Positions 34,979 to 44,403 of a stretch of 64,000 nucleotides of DNA are shown one piece after another. The notes beneath the pieces are model-generated. The model had not been told where the DNA came from. It was given only the letters and a program-made list of their open reading frames with translations, and did no database searches. Where the stretch lies: positions 620,001 through 684,000 of the forward strand of contig FOCD01000001.1 in NCBI GenBank assembly GCA_900110015.1. The letters run 5' to 3'. This DNA is from Terribacillus saccharophilus. Lineage in GTDB: Bacteria; Bacillota; Bacilli; Bacillales; Amphibacillaceae. How positions within the stretch are numbered: position 1 is the first letter of the stretch; each line of letters begins with the position of its first letter. Position numbers and translations under genes: made by a program.

Positions 34979-35530
34979 TTAGGTTAATATTTTTCGCTCT
35001 AAAGTATCCTCTACCAAGGACCAGGCTTCATGACTGCTTGGAGATGTGATGAACGGTTTAAATCCATAATTTAAATACATATTAATCGCTTGGTAACTTG
35101 TTGTTTGCGAAGTAAGATAGGCCTTTGAATGATAGTTGGCCAAGATATTCATAGCTGCACTTAGCAAAGGTTTGGATAGTTTTTTTCCTTGGTATGCAGG
35201 AACAATTCCCACCCAATGAATTCTCCCTAATATTTCTTCATCGTCTTTTAAGTTTCCATACCATGCCGTTGTGGTTCCAATCACTTCTCCATGTTCATTC
35301 TCAATGAACACACACCTACTTGTCATTTCATCAATATAGGCCCCAAATTCTTTATGAAAGTATTCTAGTGCAGATTCTTTATTTTCAAATTCATCTACAC
35401 TTGCTTCCACACGTGCCCAATGATGTTCATCACCTTTCTCAAATAACCTAATTCGATATCCATCAGGAAGCGGATATTGAGGAATATGCAACAAATCTTC
35501 TCTCGCCATACTAAGAGAAATTCTTTTCAT
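34979..35530 (-). CDS. GNAT family N-acetyltransferase
   Basis: The 183-residue protein carries a GNAT core with CoA-binding VGIVPAYQGKKLSKPLLSAA (about 126-145; Q/R-x-x-G/K-x-L pattern slightly altered) and TTSYQAINMYLNYGFKP near the C terminus. Such enzymes acetylate amines, antibiotics or protein ends. The substrate is unknown. It is a single gene; the leader of 675 bp beyond it contains a decayed ORF. Confidence 0.8.
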   Translation of the reverse strand: MKRISLSMAREDLLHIPQYPLPDGYRIRLFEKGDEHHWARVEASVDEFENKESALEYFHKEFGAYIDEMTSRCVFIENEHGEVIGTTTAWYGNLKDDEEILGRIHWVGIVPAYQGKKLSKPLLSAAMNILANYHSKAYLTSQTTSYQAINMYLNYGFKPFITSPSSHEAWSLVEDTLERKILT

Positions 35531-36168
35531 TTAAGTCAGCTCCTTATTCGATTCTATGCTTTGTCCATCGAGGCCCAAATGATTCGATTCACTACTTATG
35601 TATTCTGAGAAAAGAGTGTTTAATCTTAACCCTTTCTTTTAAAATTACTCTGGAGTGTCATATTTGTTACCTTGTGCTGCGTCAAGTGACAATCGCAACC
35701 TAAACTCCCTATGATTACGTTTTCATTATAAGGCATTCAGAAAAGTAAATCACAACTTCATTACTTTTTTCATTCAGGTTATGCAGGGAGGTATTGGAAG
35801 AAACAGGAGTAACCATTGAGCCCATCTGTGTAACAGGTGTTTATACAACGTAATAAGTCATCTATTATGTGATGTACAAGGTGACATAAGAAGGAGGACA
35901 ACAGAAAAAACAGCCAGAAGAGATCAAAGAGGCCGAATTCATAAAGCTTACAGAGGAAAATATCGGCGAATATATAACCCGTCCACATATAAAGTCTCGT
36001 ACACTGGACTGCCTAAATTGGAATCATTCCGTTTCTTATGAAGCATGGGAAGTACAACCTTATGAGCGTCTAAAAAGACTCGATCCTCATGTAAGTCCTA
36101 ATCAAGATTGAGAATGACTATCCACGAACAGTGAAATGCCCAGTTTTACTCCTGATGTTATTCAAAAA
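35531..36168. other. Long intergenic stretch with a decayed ORF
   Basis: This region lies between divergent GNAT and convergent SDR ends. Bases 35531-35880 show no convincing gene. From 35890 to 36111 an open frame without a usable start codon remains (listed separately). The rest is AT-rich and featureless. Confidence 0.5.
35890..36111 (+). pseudogene. Remnant ORF without a start codon (unknown protein)
   Basis: Seventy-three sense codons run from a TAA at 35887-35889 to TGA at 36109-36111. The product has a protein-like look: EEIKEAEFIKLTEENIGEYI, then a stretch with TLDCLNWNHSVSYEAWEVQP and a tail RLKRLDPHVSPNQD. A perfect AAGGAGG (about 35892-35898) precedes it, but no ATG, GTG or TTG lies at a suitable distance. 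I do not recognise the family. It is either a gene whose start was lost, or the tail of a longer, truncated gene. It could also be a chance frame. Confidence 0.35.
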
Positions 36169-36190
36169 AGAGTGCAGAAATCTGCACTCT
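36169..36190 (-). terminator. Terminator of the SDR gene
   Basis: AGAGTGCAGA (36169-36178) pairs with TCTGCACTCT (36181-36190). A minus-strand U-run follows, 16 bp after the SDR stop. Confidence 0.85.
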
Positions 36191-36205
36191 CACAAGACAC
36201 AACTA

Positions 36206-36979
36206 TCAGAACTTACTTAAATCCGGATAACCGCTAACCTCCCATGCCCCATCCACTACTAAACTTGTACCATTTATATAACTTGCATCCTCGCTTACAA
36301 GAAATACGGAAGGCTTAGCAATTTCTGTCGGGGTTGCTGCCCGCTGCATTGGAATTCTCTCCATAAACGCTTCATTCAATGACTTGTCTTCGGTAAAGTT
36401 GGTTGTAAGAGGCGTTTCTACTAGACCCGGCAGAATAGCATTCACCCTTATATTGTAACGAGCTAGCTCCAAAGCCCCGTTTTTGGTCAGCATCTCCACC
36501 GCAGACTTGGCTGAAGCGTACGCAGCACCTCCATACATTGGTACATGGGCATTTAGGGAGGAGATATTCACAATGGCTCCCTGATTTTGCTTTTTCATTT
36601 GAGCTGCCTGATGCTTCATTCCTAGAAAAACACCATGTAAAATAAGGTCTGTGGTAAAGCGCCAATCTTCTTCAGAAATATCAGTTATCGTTCCAGATTT
36701 ATTAGCACCCGCAACATTAAAAGCAAAATCAATTTGTCCAAACTGTTCTACTGCTTGCTTCACAAGTGCTTCCTGATCAGCCGACTTTGTAACGTCCGTT
36801 TTAACTCCAATAAAGCTATCCCCTAATTCTTCTTTTAACTGTGTAAGTTTTTCTTCATTTACGTCAGCACCCAAAACGGTAGCTCCGTTTTTCAATAATT
36901 GTTCCGAGATTGAATATCCAATACCTGAAGCCGCTCCAGTAACTATTGCAATTTTCCCATCAAATGTATACGCATTCAT
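36206..36979 (-). CDS. Short-chain dehydrogenase/reductase
   Basis: This classical SDR of 257 residues has TGAASGIG (about 14-21), NVAGA, catalytic Ser in NISSLN and the intact YASAK pair (about 155-159), ending with VVDGAWEVSGYPDLSKF. It oxidises or reduces an alcohol/ketone with NAD(P). The tail suggests the glucose-dehydrogenase/3-oxoacyl reductase-like group, but the substrate cannot be told. The ATG follows GGAGGG. Single gene. Confidence 0.85.
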   Translation of the reverse strand: MNAYTFDGKIAIVTGAASGIGYSISEQLLKNGATVLGADVNEEKLTQLKEELGDSFIGVKTDVTKSADQEALVKQAVEQFGQIDFAFNVAGANKSGTITDISEEDWRFTTDLILHGVFLGMKHQAAQMKKQNQGAIVNISSLNAHVPMYGGAAYASAKSAVEMLTKNGALELARYNIRVNAILPGLVETPLTTNFTEDKSLNEAFMERIPMQRAATPTEIAKPSVFLVSEDASYINGTSLVVDGAWEVSGYPDLSKF

Positions 36980-37102
36980 TTTTATCCCTCCAGTAAAATA
37001 GGTCCTTATTTCTATTACCTTTTACTGGGTATATAAAACATATGTAACTATTTAAATGTGTTCTATAGCTATCAAGATTCAAGTAAACATTGATAGTTTT
37101 TC

Positions 37103-38065
37103 CTACTCACACACAATGACCTGCCTCGAAAACAACGCCTTCAACCCCTTGTTAGCAACACATCGATCCACTATTGTAAAGCCCGCCTTCAAAATCATCT
37201 CGTCCATATCTTCTATAGTAAGAATAACCACTCTGTCGGCAATTCTTCTGGCATGCTTAATAATCGTGTACTGTTCTTCCACTGTCGCACTGGAATAGAG
37301 ATTGTAAGGCATATCAACAATCGCGATATCGTAGTGACCTTCTTGCTCTGCAATATCTTGAACAACCACTTCTCCATGGTAGTTAAAGTGGGCGATATTT
37401 TCTCGGGCACCTTTAACAGCCAGCGGATTGCGATCAGCTCCGTTTATTGCTACACCCATCGAAAGAGCTTCCACAAGTACTGTGCCGATTCCGCAGCAAG
37501 GATCTATAATACTAACACCTGCTGGGTCTGGAGCCGCAATATTCACAACAGCTCTTGCTAGACGGGTACTTAGTGCTGTCGAGTATTCCTGAGGTTTTTT
37601 AGCATGATGTAGCCATACAGATTCACTATCTAGATAGCTGCCGAAATACCAGCGTCCTTGGAAAGGGATAATGCCAAACAGAACATCAGGGTTCCGCATT
37701 TCTGCCTCACCTATAATATTCCATCCAACTTCCTTCTCAATTGCTCGCTGGTCTCCAAATTCAATTTTCTGGTTGCTTGGAAGATCATTAATTTTAATAT
37801 AAACAACCTTGAAGGTTTTGTTATCAAGTTCAATCTGGCTTACTTGTTTAACAATCTCTTCAATAGAGTCCCCGTAATAAAGAATAGAAAGTCTTCCTTT
37901 TATAAATGGACTTCTGCTTGGTTCAACCATTCTTGTACTTTTAATAAGGTTGTCTGTTTCTTGTCCAAAAAGCATTCTTTGCTCTAACCTGCAAAGTGAT
38001 CTTTCTTCCAGACCCATTGTATATACATATAAATATTCATTTATTTCGATACTTTGATTTTCCAT
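37103..38065 (-). CDS. Probable RNA methyltransferase, TRM11/TrmG10-like
   Basis: The 320-residue protein has an N-terminal THUMP-like region (about 1-160) and a Rossmann methyltransferase domain. SAM motif I is IIDPCCGIGTVLVEAL (about 188-203), and the base-amino motif IV reads DMPYNL (about 254), a D-x-P-Y variant of D/N-PPY used by N2-guanine methyltransferases. The architecture suggests modification of a tRNA guanine, but the position is unknown. It is unlinked to any RNA-processing gene here. Start ATG has a weak site (AAAGAAAGG). Confidence 0.8.
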   Translation of the reverse strand: MENQSIEINEYLYVYTMGLEERSLCRLEQRMLFGQETDNLIKSTRMVEPSRSPFIKGRLSILYYGDSIEEIVKQVSQIELDNKTFKVVYIKINDLPSNQKIEFGDQRAIEKEVGWNIIGEAEMRNPDVLFGIIPFQGRWYFGSYLDSESVWLHHAKKPQEYSTALSTRLARAVVNIAAPDPAGVSIIDPCCGIGTVLVEALSMGVAINGADRNPLAVKGARENIAHFNYHGEVVVQDIAEQEGHYDIAIVDMPYNLYSSATVEEQYTIIKHARRIADRVVILTIEDMDEMILKAGFTIVDRCVANKGLKALFSRQVIVCE

Positions 38066-38196
38066 ACTTTAAGCCTTTCTTTAAGCCCGTATTCTTGTTA
38101 AAACCCATTATACCAAAAGAAAAGGATTCAACTTAAAAAGTATGAGAAATTTCAAAATCCACATAATGAAACTAGAAAAATCTAGGAGCGTAAACA

Positions 38197-39364
38197 ATGG
38201 CAAATAGTGAGGAAAGATTGAAGGATATCGAAATATGCATGCATTCCGGCGAAGCCCCGAATAGCTATAATGGTGCAATTATTCCGCCGACATTTAGCAA
38301 TACTCTATTCGTTTACGCTACCTTTGAAGAATTAGGGAAAGCAGTGTCGAATGAACAAAACTATATTGTTATACACGGGGAACGAACCCAACAGTACAAA
38401 TAGCCCAACAGAAATTAGCTGAGCTGGAACGCTGGGAAGCCTGTAAATGCTTCGCTTCTGGAATGGCAGCCATTAGCGCTACATTAGTTAAAAGTCTTAA
38501 ATGGGGAGATCACGTATTGTGTATAAGCAATGTGTACTTCTCTTCTATGGATTTACTTACATATATGGAAAAGTTCAATGGATCGCACTCTGTTATATTT
38601 AACAGACATTGCCGCCATTGAACAAGCATTGCTGCCTACTACAAAAGTAATTTATTTAGAATGCCCTACTGACCATAATTTCATGCTGGTTGATTTAAAG
38701 GCACTTGCCAGCTTGGCCAAAAACAAAGGAATTCGAACGATTATTGACAATACCTGGTCAACACCGCTCTTTCAAAAACCTTTAACACATGGCATTGATA
38801 TCGTAGTACATTCCACATCGAAGTATTTAGGTGGACACAGCGATTTAATGGGAGGAGCGGTAATATCGAATAAGCAGATTATAAGTAAACTGTTCACCTA
38901 TGAATTCATTTTATTTGGAGGAATAATGCCTCCTCAAGAAGCTTCCCAGCTATTACGCAGCCTACGAACTTTACCTATACGCATGGCAAGACATACAGCG
39001 AATGCGCTTAAAGTTGCGAAGTTCTTAGAATCTCATTCAGCTGTTGAGGCAGTTCATTATCCTGGACTGCCATATCACCCTGACTATGAACTAGGACAAA
39101 GGCAACTAACAGGATACTCTGGATTATTAAGCTTTACGCTTAAGAATGCAACCTATGGAACGGTGAAAGAGGTTATAAATAAAGCAAGTATTTCAAATTG
39201 GTGTATCGTGGGGTTCCTTTGAGAGCTTGATCATGTCTCCTAACTACGGGAATAATGCTGAACAGCTGAAAAAGGAGTTTACCAGCCTAGGGCTGATCCG
39301 GATATCTAATGGGCAAGGAGATCCGGATGAGCTAATACAGGATTTAAAGCAAGCTTTAGCATGA
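38197..39364 (+). pseudogene. Cystathionine gamma-synthase/beta-lyase-like pseudogene
   Basis: A PLP-dependent Cys/Met metabolism enzyme gene is broken by at least three frameshifts. Segment 1 (38197-38352) encodes the start, with IEICMHSGEAPNSYNGAIIP. The frame changes near 38353 and continues as YTRGTNPTVQIAQQKLAELE and CFASGMAAISATL. It changes again near 38590, into TKVIYLECPTDHNFMLVDLK with the intact PLP-lysine region HSTSKYLGGHSDLMGG. A last change near 39195 restores GVSWGSFESLIMSPNYG and the proper C terminus (TGA 39362-39364). Summed length (about 388 residues) matches the family. A translation start site is weak (TAGGAGCG). Sequencing error is possible but three shifts argue for decay. 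Confidence 0.88.
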
Positions 39365-39526
39365 ACAGCAGCAATCGTATTGTAGCTTGTCTATGTAATC
39401 TCCAGTGATTTTGTGATAAGTTGAATAATAGTATATTATTCAATGTATTCTTTTTATCAGTTAGCATAGCTGTTACTTCAAGTTTTCAATTTCCGTTCAT
39501 TTCATACATTTGAGAGGGGAACAAAC

Positions 39527-39838
39527 ATGAAGCATGTAGCTCTAATCGGAGGTATCGTAGGACTGCTATTTTCAATAATAGCGCAGTTATTTGCTGTCAT
39601 CGACGATTCATACACATTCGGTAACATTTGGTTTTTAGGGGTGTTTAGCGGAATCGTTGCTATCGTTTGCTCTTTCCTTGTAAATAAAAGATCATTGCTG
39701 GCTGGCTGGTTACTAATACTAACTTCAGCAACCGGATTTTATGCGCTTGCTGGCCTATATTTAATTCCGGGTGCTATGACTTTATTAGCTGGTATTTATA
39801 CCTTAAGCAGAAGAAATAACAACGGAACAAGTCATTGA
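39527..39838 (+). CDS. Small four-helix membrane protein
   Basis: The 103-residue product is almost wholly hydrophobic, with four predicted transmembrane helices (about 5-25, 32-52, 58-75, 78-95) and a polar tail RRNNNGTSH. It resembles the DUF4064-type family of small Bacillus membrane proteins. Start ATG follows GAGAGGGG. It stands alone between the PLP pseudogene and the end of the his operon. Function is unknown. Confidence 0.72.
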   Translation: MKHVALIGGIVGLLFSIIAQLFAVIDDSYTFGNIWFLGVFSGIVAIVCSFLVNKRSLLAGWLLILTSATGFYALAGLYLIPGAMTLLAGIYTLSRRNNNGTSH

Positions 39839-39879
39839 TAAGAAAGCTTCTCTCTTACAAATTAAGCATAAGGTAAAAT

Positions 39880-39919
39880 GAAAAAAGAGCGTCACCACTC
39901 TTCTATCGGCGGACGCTCT
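39880..39919 (-). terminator. Terminator of the his operon, built from hisIE coding bases
   Basis: AGAGCGTC (39886-39893) pairs with GACGCTCT (39912-39919). The 5' arm on the minus strand lies in hisIE codons and the hisIE stop falls within the loop. A U-run follows. Confidence 0.8.
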
Positions 39920-40542
39920 CCTTTATTATTGCCTTTCTTCTGGAACCGGCGTGCTAGCTCTGCTTCAACTTCTTGCAGACTGACTCCTTGATTAGCAAGC
40001 AAAACAAAGCTGTGATACAGCAAGTCGCTTACTTCGGCAACCAATTCCTCTGGATCATCATTCTTTGCAGCAATAACGACTTCACCAGCTTCTTCAATTA
40101 CTTTCTTGCCAATTTTATCTACACCCTTGTTATACAAGTAGTTTGTATAGGAATTCTCTACAGGGTGCTTTTTCCGGTCTTCTGCTTCATCCATAACTGT
40201 CTTGAATATATTCGCTTTTTCCTCTGTATCACCAGTAATTGGTGTTTCGTTGAAGAAACAGCTCACTTCCCCAGTGTGACACGCTGGTCCTTCTGGTATG
40301 ACACTGATCAGGATTGTATCATTGTCACAATCCAGCTTCATATCGACAACCTGCTGGGTGTTGCCGGAGGTCGCCCCTTTATTCCAAAGCTCCTCTCGCG
40401 AGCGGGAATAGAACCATGTTTCTTTCGTTTCTACTGTTTTCAGATACGCTTCTTCATTCATATAAGCAAGCATGAGTACTTGCTTGGTCTGGCTGTCCTG
40501 CACGATCGCAGGGACAAGTCCTTTGCTAAAATCAGGCTTCAC
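39892..40542 (-). CDS. hisI: Histidine biosynthesis bifunctional PRA-CH/PRA-PH protein
   Basis: The 216-residue fusion performs the second and third steps of histidine synthesis. The N-terminal phosphoribosyl-AMP cyclohydrolase (about 1-115) has [19 protein letters not shown] and the zinc cysteines in DMKLDCDND and [13 protein letters not shown]. The C-terminal phosphoribosyl-ATP pyrophosphohydrolase (about 120-216) has [20 protein letters not shown]. The start is GTG at 40542, nine bases after GGAAGGGG, overlapping hisF by 11 bp. It is the last gene of the his operon. Confidence 0.95.
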   Translation of the reverse strand: MKPDFSKGLVPAIVQDSQTKQVLMLAYMNEEAYLKTVETKETWFYSRSREELWNKGATSGNTQQVVDMKLDCDNDTILISVIPEGPACHTGEVSCFFNETPITGDTEEKANIFKTVMDEAEDRKKHPVENSYTNYLYNKGVDKIGKKVIEEAGEVVIAAKNDDPEELVAEVSDLLYHSFVLLANQGVSLQEVEAELARRFQKKGNNKGERPPIEEW

Positions 40543-41290
40543 GAATACGTACCCCTTCCTGTTGGCAGCTTTGTTTCACTTCTTCGATGCTGAAGGTATT
40601 ATCATGGAAAATGGATGCTGCAAGAGCTGCAGATACATCTGTTTCCTGGAATACTTCTGTTATATGTTCTGGGCTGCCGCAGCCTCCTGAAGCAATTACC
40701 GGAATGCGAACTTCCTCAACTATTGCTTTCGTCAGCGGCAGATCGTAGCCGGTTTTCACACCGTCAGCATCCATGCTTGTCAGCAATATCTCCCCTGCAC
40801 CTCTTGCTTCTGCTTCCTTCGCCCATTCTATAGCATCTATACCTGTATCTTTACGACCGCCATGTGTTACAACGTGCCAGCCGTCATCAAAGCGCTTCGC
40901 ATCGATGGCAACAACGATACATTGGGAACCGAACTTTTCTGCCCCTTTAGTGATCAGTTCTGGATCGACAACTGCTGCCGAGTTAACAGCTACTTTATCC
41001 GCGCCTGCCTGCAGCATGGTCTTCATGTCCTCAATTGTCCGAACACCGCCTCCAACAGTGAAAGGCACAAACACATGCAATGCAGTTTGGCGCACAATAT
41101 CCATCATCGTCGCACGGCCTTCATGTGTTGCCGAAATATCAAGAAAGACAATTTCATCAGCGCCGCTTTTCGAATAAGCCGCAGCCATAGCAACAGGATC
41201 ACCAAGTTCACGCAAAGAGACGAAATTCGTTCCCTTTACGACAGTTCCGTCTTTTACATCCAGACAAGGAATAATTCGTTTTGCGATCAT
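40532..41290 (-). CDS. hisF: Imidazole glycerol phosphate synthase cyclase subunit HisF
   Basis: The 252-residue (beta/alpha)8 subunit accepts ammonia from HisH and cyclises PRFAR to imidazole glycerol phosphate and AICAR. Catalytic aspartates sit in [14 protein letters not shown] (D11) and VAIDAKR (D~130). Other marks: [35 protein letters not shown] and AASIFH. The sequence is a standard HisF, with no obvious HisA-like features. Its ATG overlaps the hisH stop as ATGA (41287-41290), the place where hisA normally sits. An AGGAGG site lies inside hisH. Confidence 0.96.
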   Translation of the reverse strand: MIAKRIIPCLDVKDGTVVKGTNFVSLRELGDPVAMAAAYSKSGADEIVFLDISATHEGRATMMDIVRQTALHVFVPFTVGGGVRTIEDMKTMLQAGADKVAVNSAAVVDPELITKGAEKFGSQCIVVAIDAKRFDDGWHVVTHGGRKDTGIDAIEWAKEAEARGAGEILLTSMDADGVKTGYDLPLTKAIVEEVRIPVIASGGCGSPEHITEVFQETDVSAALAASIFHDNTFSIEEVKQSCQQEGVRIREA

Positions 41291-41910
41291 ATACTTTCCT
41301 CCTTGCTATAAGCCTTCTGACTGCTCTCGAACACACTCTGCAGCAGAAGCTGACCAACTTTTTCACTTTTCTCCGGGTGGAACTGGATACCGCAAATATT
41401 CCCATTTTGCACGATTGCAGGAATTTGTGTACCGTATTCCGTGCTTGCAACAATATATTCATTCGGTGTGTTTGCCTGATAGCTGTGCACGAAGTAGACA
41501 TGCTTGCCGTTTTGTTCTGTGTAAGTTGGGAAGCTTTCGCTTACTTCAAGTGCATTCCAGCCAATATGAGGAAGCAGATGCTTTGTTTCAATTTTATCAA
41601 CTGTTCCTGGAATAAGCCCCAGTCCTTCTGTTTCGCCATGTTCAAAGCCCTTCTCAAATAACAGCTGCATGCCGACACAAATACCAATGAACGGCTTACG
41701 TGCAGCTAAATCAAGAAGCAGTTCACGTAAGTCGCGCTTGTTGATTTCCTCCATCGCTGCTCGAAAAGACCCCACGCCTGGCAGGATAATATGCGTTGCT
41801 TGCTCGAATTCTTCTTTCTTATCCGTCAGGATCGTTTCATATCCTAGCTGTTTGCAGGCATTGGCAACGCTGGCGACATTGCCGACGCCGTAATCGACGA
41901 TTGCGATCAT
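41287..41910 (-). CDS. hisH: Imidazole glycerol phosphate synthase glutaminase subunit HisH
   Basis: The 207-residue class I glutamine amidotransferase supplies ammonia to HisF. The nucleophilic Cys is in [13 protein letters not shown] (about 79), and the His-Glu pair in [13 protein letters not shown] near the C terminus. The start overlaps hisB by four bases and the stop overlaps hisF by four bases, so translation is coupled on both sides. Length agrees with the family. Confidence 0.95.
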   Translation of the reverse strand: MIAIVDYGVGNVASVANACKQLGYETILTDKKEEFEQATHIILPGVGSFRAAMEEINKRDLRELLLDLAARKPFIGICVGMQLLFEKGFEHGETEGLGLIPGTVDKIETKHLLPHIGWNALEVSESFPTYTEQNGKHVYFVHSYQANTPNEYIVASTEYGTQIPAIVQNGNICGIQFHPEKSEKVGQLLLQSVFESSQKAYSKEESI

Positions 41911-42494
41911 TCAATCATCCCTTTCGTACTATTGACACCTTTGATATCAGGATTCACTTTAATAGCGACAGCCAGTGACTGGCCAAGAGCTTTGAACAAG
42001 GACTCCGCTTTGTGATGTGTATTGGATCCATAATGAACCTTTGCGTGCAACGTAATACCAGCGTGTACAGAAAACGCTTGGAAAAATTCGCGTACCAGCT
42101 CTGTATCAAAGTTCCCCAGTTTAGGATTTTCGAACTCAGCATCAAAAACAAGGAATGGACGCCCGCTAATATCCAGAGCTACAAAGCCTAATGTTTCATC
42201 CATCGGCACAAATGCATTGCCATAGCGATTGATGCCTTCCTTTGTACCAAGCGCTTCTTTCACCAGCTGCCCGAGCACAATACCGGTATCTTCCACTGTA
42301 TGGTGACTATCGATATGTAAATCTCCTTTTGCTTCTACAACTAGTCCTATTCTGGCATGACTTGCGAACAGTGTCAGCATGTGATCGAAGAACCCTACTC
42401 CTGTATTGATAGAAATGTTACTGTTATCATCCAGATTCACCTGCATATTGATGTCTGTTTCGAATGTTTTACGAGCTTTTTCTGCTGTACGCAT
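41907..42494 (-). CDS. hisB: Imidazoleglycerol-phosphate dehydratase
   Basis: The 195-residue Mn enzyme removes water from imidazole glycerol phosphate. Paired metal-binding motifs are [18 protein letters not shown] (first half) and [20 protein letters not shown] (second half). I chose ATG at 42494, five bases after GGGGGAGG, rather than the upstream ATG that overlaps the hisD stop; this gives the usual length. It is monofunctional: no phosphatase domain, consistent with a separate hisJ. Confidence 0.95.
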   Translation of the reverse strand: MRTAEKARKTFETDINMQVNLDDNSNISINTGVGFFDHMLTLFASHARIGLVVEAKGDLHIDSHHTVEDTGIVLGQLVKEALGTKEGINRYGNAFVPMDETLGFVALDISGRPFLVFDAEFENPKLGNFDTELVREFFQAFSVHAGITLHAKVHYGSNTHHKAESLFKALGQSLAVAIKVNPDIKGVNSTKGMIE

Positions 42495-42511
42495 TATTGC
42501 CTCCCCCTGTC

Positions 42512-43786
42512 TCATTTGAACCGGATATTGATTGATTTACCGTGGCCAATCAGCTGTTCTTCCTCAGTCAGCTGTGTGATAGCCTTTCTACCCTGCTGCA
42601 ATGCGTCTTTATCGTAATACGTGTATGTCGTTTTCTTAATAAAGTCATCCACGCTGAGCCCGGATGAGAATCTGGCTGTCCCATTTGTCGGTAACACGTG
42701 GTTCGTGCCTCCGTAATAGTCACCAAGTGCTGTTGGAGCATAGGAACCAAGGAAAACTGATCCAGCATGTTTTATTTTTCCTAAAGTAGATAGCGGGTCA
42801 GCTGTCTGGATTTCCAAGTGTTCTGGAGCAAAAGCATTCGAAAGCTCAAAGCTTTCTTCAACAGAATCTGTCAGTACAAGAGCACTATCCCCATGTATTG
42901 CAGCGCTTGCTATTGTTTTACGAGGCATATCTTCCAGCTGGCTCTCCAGCTCTTTTTCTACTGATTGAATCAAATCCTCACTGTTTGTTAAAAGTACAAC
43001 TCTTGCATTTTCATCATGTTCTGCCTGAGCCAGTAAATCTGCTGCGATAAATGCAGGATCAGCAGTTTCGTCTGCGATGACAGCCACTTCGGATGGACCG
43101 GCAATCATATCGATACCTACTTGACCAAAGACAAGCATCTTCGCCGCAGCAACATACGCATTACCGGGTCCTACAATTTTATCGACTGGAGCTATGCTAT
43201 CTGTTCCGTAAGCCAGAGCTCCAATAGCTTGAGCGCCGCCAATCTTATATACCTTATCTACACCGGCGATTTCAGCTGCTGCCACCAAAACAGGTGCGAT
43301 ATCACCGTTGTCTTTCACTGGTGTCACCATGATGATTTCCTTTACACCTGCCAGACGTGCTGGAATGGCATTCATCAGAATTGTCGACGGATATACCGCT
43401 ATGCCTCCAGGTACGTAGATACCGATTCGCTCCATCGGCAGGACCAGCTGCCCGAGCTGTTTGCCTTCTTCAGCAGCCATTATACGGGACGGAGTAACTT
43501 GCTTTTCATGAAAGATCCGGATATTCGCTGCAGCTTCCTTTAAAGCAGTCAGTGTTTCAGGTGCTACGTTGGCTTTTGCTTCTTGTATCTCGACTTCTGA
43601 AACTAGAAGCTGATCTGATGTTGTACCATCGAATTGCTCCGTGTATTTCTGAACAGCCTGATCACCTTCCAGCCGTACATCGTTTAAAATAGCCGATACA
43701 GCCTGGAGCACCTCAGGATCAAAACCGCTATCTGCTTTCCTGGTGCAAAACTGTTCCAGAAATTGTTTGCTTGTTAGTTTTTTCAT
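42512..43786 (-). CDS. hisD: Histidinol dehydrogenase
   Basis: The 424-residue zinc enzyme oxidises histidinol to histidine in two NAD steps, the end of the pathway. Characteristic runs include [16 protein letters not shown] (about 117), [18 protein letters not shown] (about 181), [24 protein letters not shown] and [18 protein letters not shown] near the C terminus. Start ATG overlaps the hisG stop by four bases. Confidence 0.96.
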   Translation of the reverse strand: MKKLTSKQFLEQFCTRKADSGFDPEVLQAVSAILNDVRLEGDQAVQKYTEQFDGTTSDQLLVSEVEIQEAKANVAPETLTALKEAAANIRIFHEKQVTPSRIMAAEEGKQLGQLVLPMERIGIYVPGGIAVYPSTILMNAIPARLAGVKEIIMVTPVKDNGDIAPVLVAAAEIAGVDKVYKIGGAQAIGALAYGTDSIAPVDKIVGPGNAYVAAAKMLVFGQVGIDMIAGPSEVAVIADETADPAFIAADLLAQAEHDENARVVLLTNSEDLIQSVEKELESQLEDMPRKTIASAAIHGDSALVLTDSVEESFELSNAFAPEHLEIQTADPLSTLGKIKHAGSVFLGSYAPTALGDYYGGTNHVLPTNGTARFSSGLSVDDFIKKTTYTYYDKDALQQGRKAITQLTEEEQLIGHGKSINIRFK

Positions 43787-44403
43787 GATTGTGCCACCTC
43801 TTCCTGTAAAACAGAAAGGTATGGCTGAAGGATATTACGTTTCATTTTTAAAGATGAACGGTTAGCAATAACTCTGGCCGTGAAGTGCTGGATATCTTCG
43901 ATCACTTCCAAACCATTTTCTTTTAAGGTTGTGCCAGTTTCGACGATATCGACAATGGCATCAGCCAATCCAAGCAGCGGCGCCAATTCTACTGACCCTT
44001 CCAGCTTGATGATATCGACCGACTCGCCTTTTTCTAAGTAATATTGTTTCGTGATATTGGTGTATTTGCTGGCAATTCGTTTCTTCCGGTCCGGCCAAAC
44101 TTTGTCCTTCTCAGCAGCAACCGCCATTTTACAAGCTCCGAATGGTAGTGGGAAGAGATTGAATACATCAGGCTGGAATTCAGCAATGATGTCTTCTCCT
44201 ACAATTCCAAGGTCTGCGATACCATGCTGTACATACGTTGTCACGTCCACGCCCTTAGCGAAGAAATAGATTGCTTGATCTGTTTCAACACTTAGTTTAC
44301 GTCCTTTTTCTACCAATGGAGTACTGTCAACGCCTCGTTCCTCCAAGTATGCGAGAAATTGCTTTTCGACTCGACCTTTAGTTAACGCGATGACTGGTTT
44401 CAT
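43783..44403 (-). CDS. hisG: ATP phosphoribosyltransferase catalytic subunit (short form)
   Basis: The 206-residue enzyme starts histidine synthesis from ATP and PRPP. Motifs: ALTKGRVEKQF, DLGIVGEDII, the PRPP loop in VDIVETGTTLKENGL (about 155-169). It is the short form that lacks the C-terminal regulatory domain and therefore needs HisZ, encoded immediately upstream with a four-base overlap. Feedback inhibition by histidine acts through the HisZ complex. Confidence 0.95.
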   Translation of the reverse strand: MKPVIALTKGRVEKQFLAYLEERGVDSTPLVEKGRKLSVETDQAIYFFAKGVDVTTYVQHGIADLGIVGEDIIAEFQPDVFNLFPLPFGACKMAVAAEKDKVWPDRKKRIASKYTNITKQYYLEKGESVDIIKLEGSVELAPLLGLADAIVDIVETGTTLKENGLEVIEDIQHFTARVIANRSSLKMKRNILQPYLSVLQEEVAQS

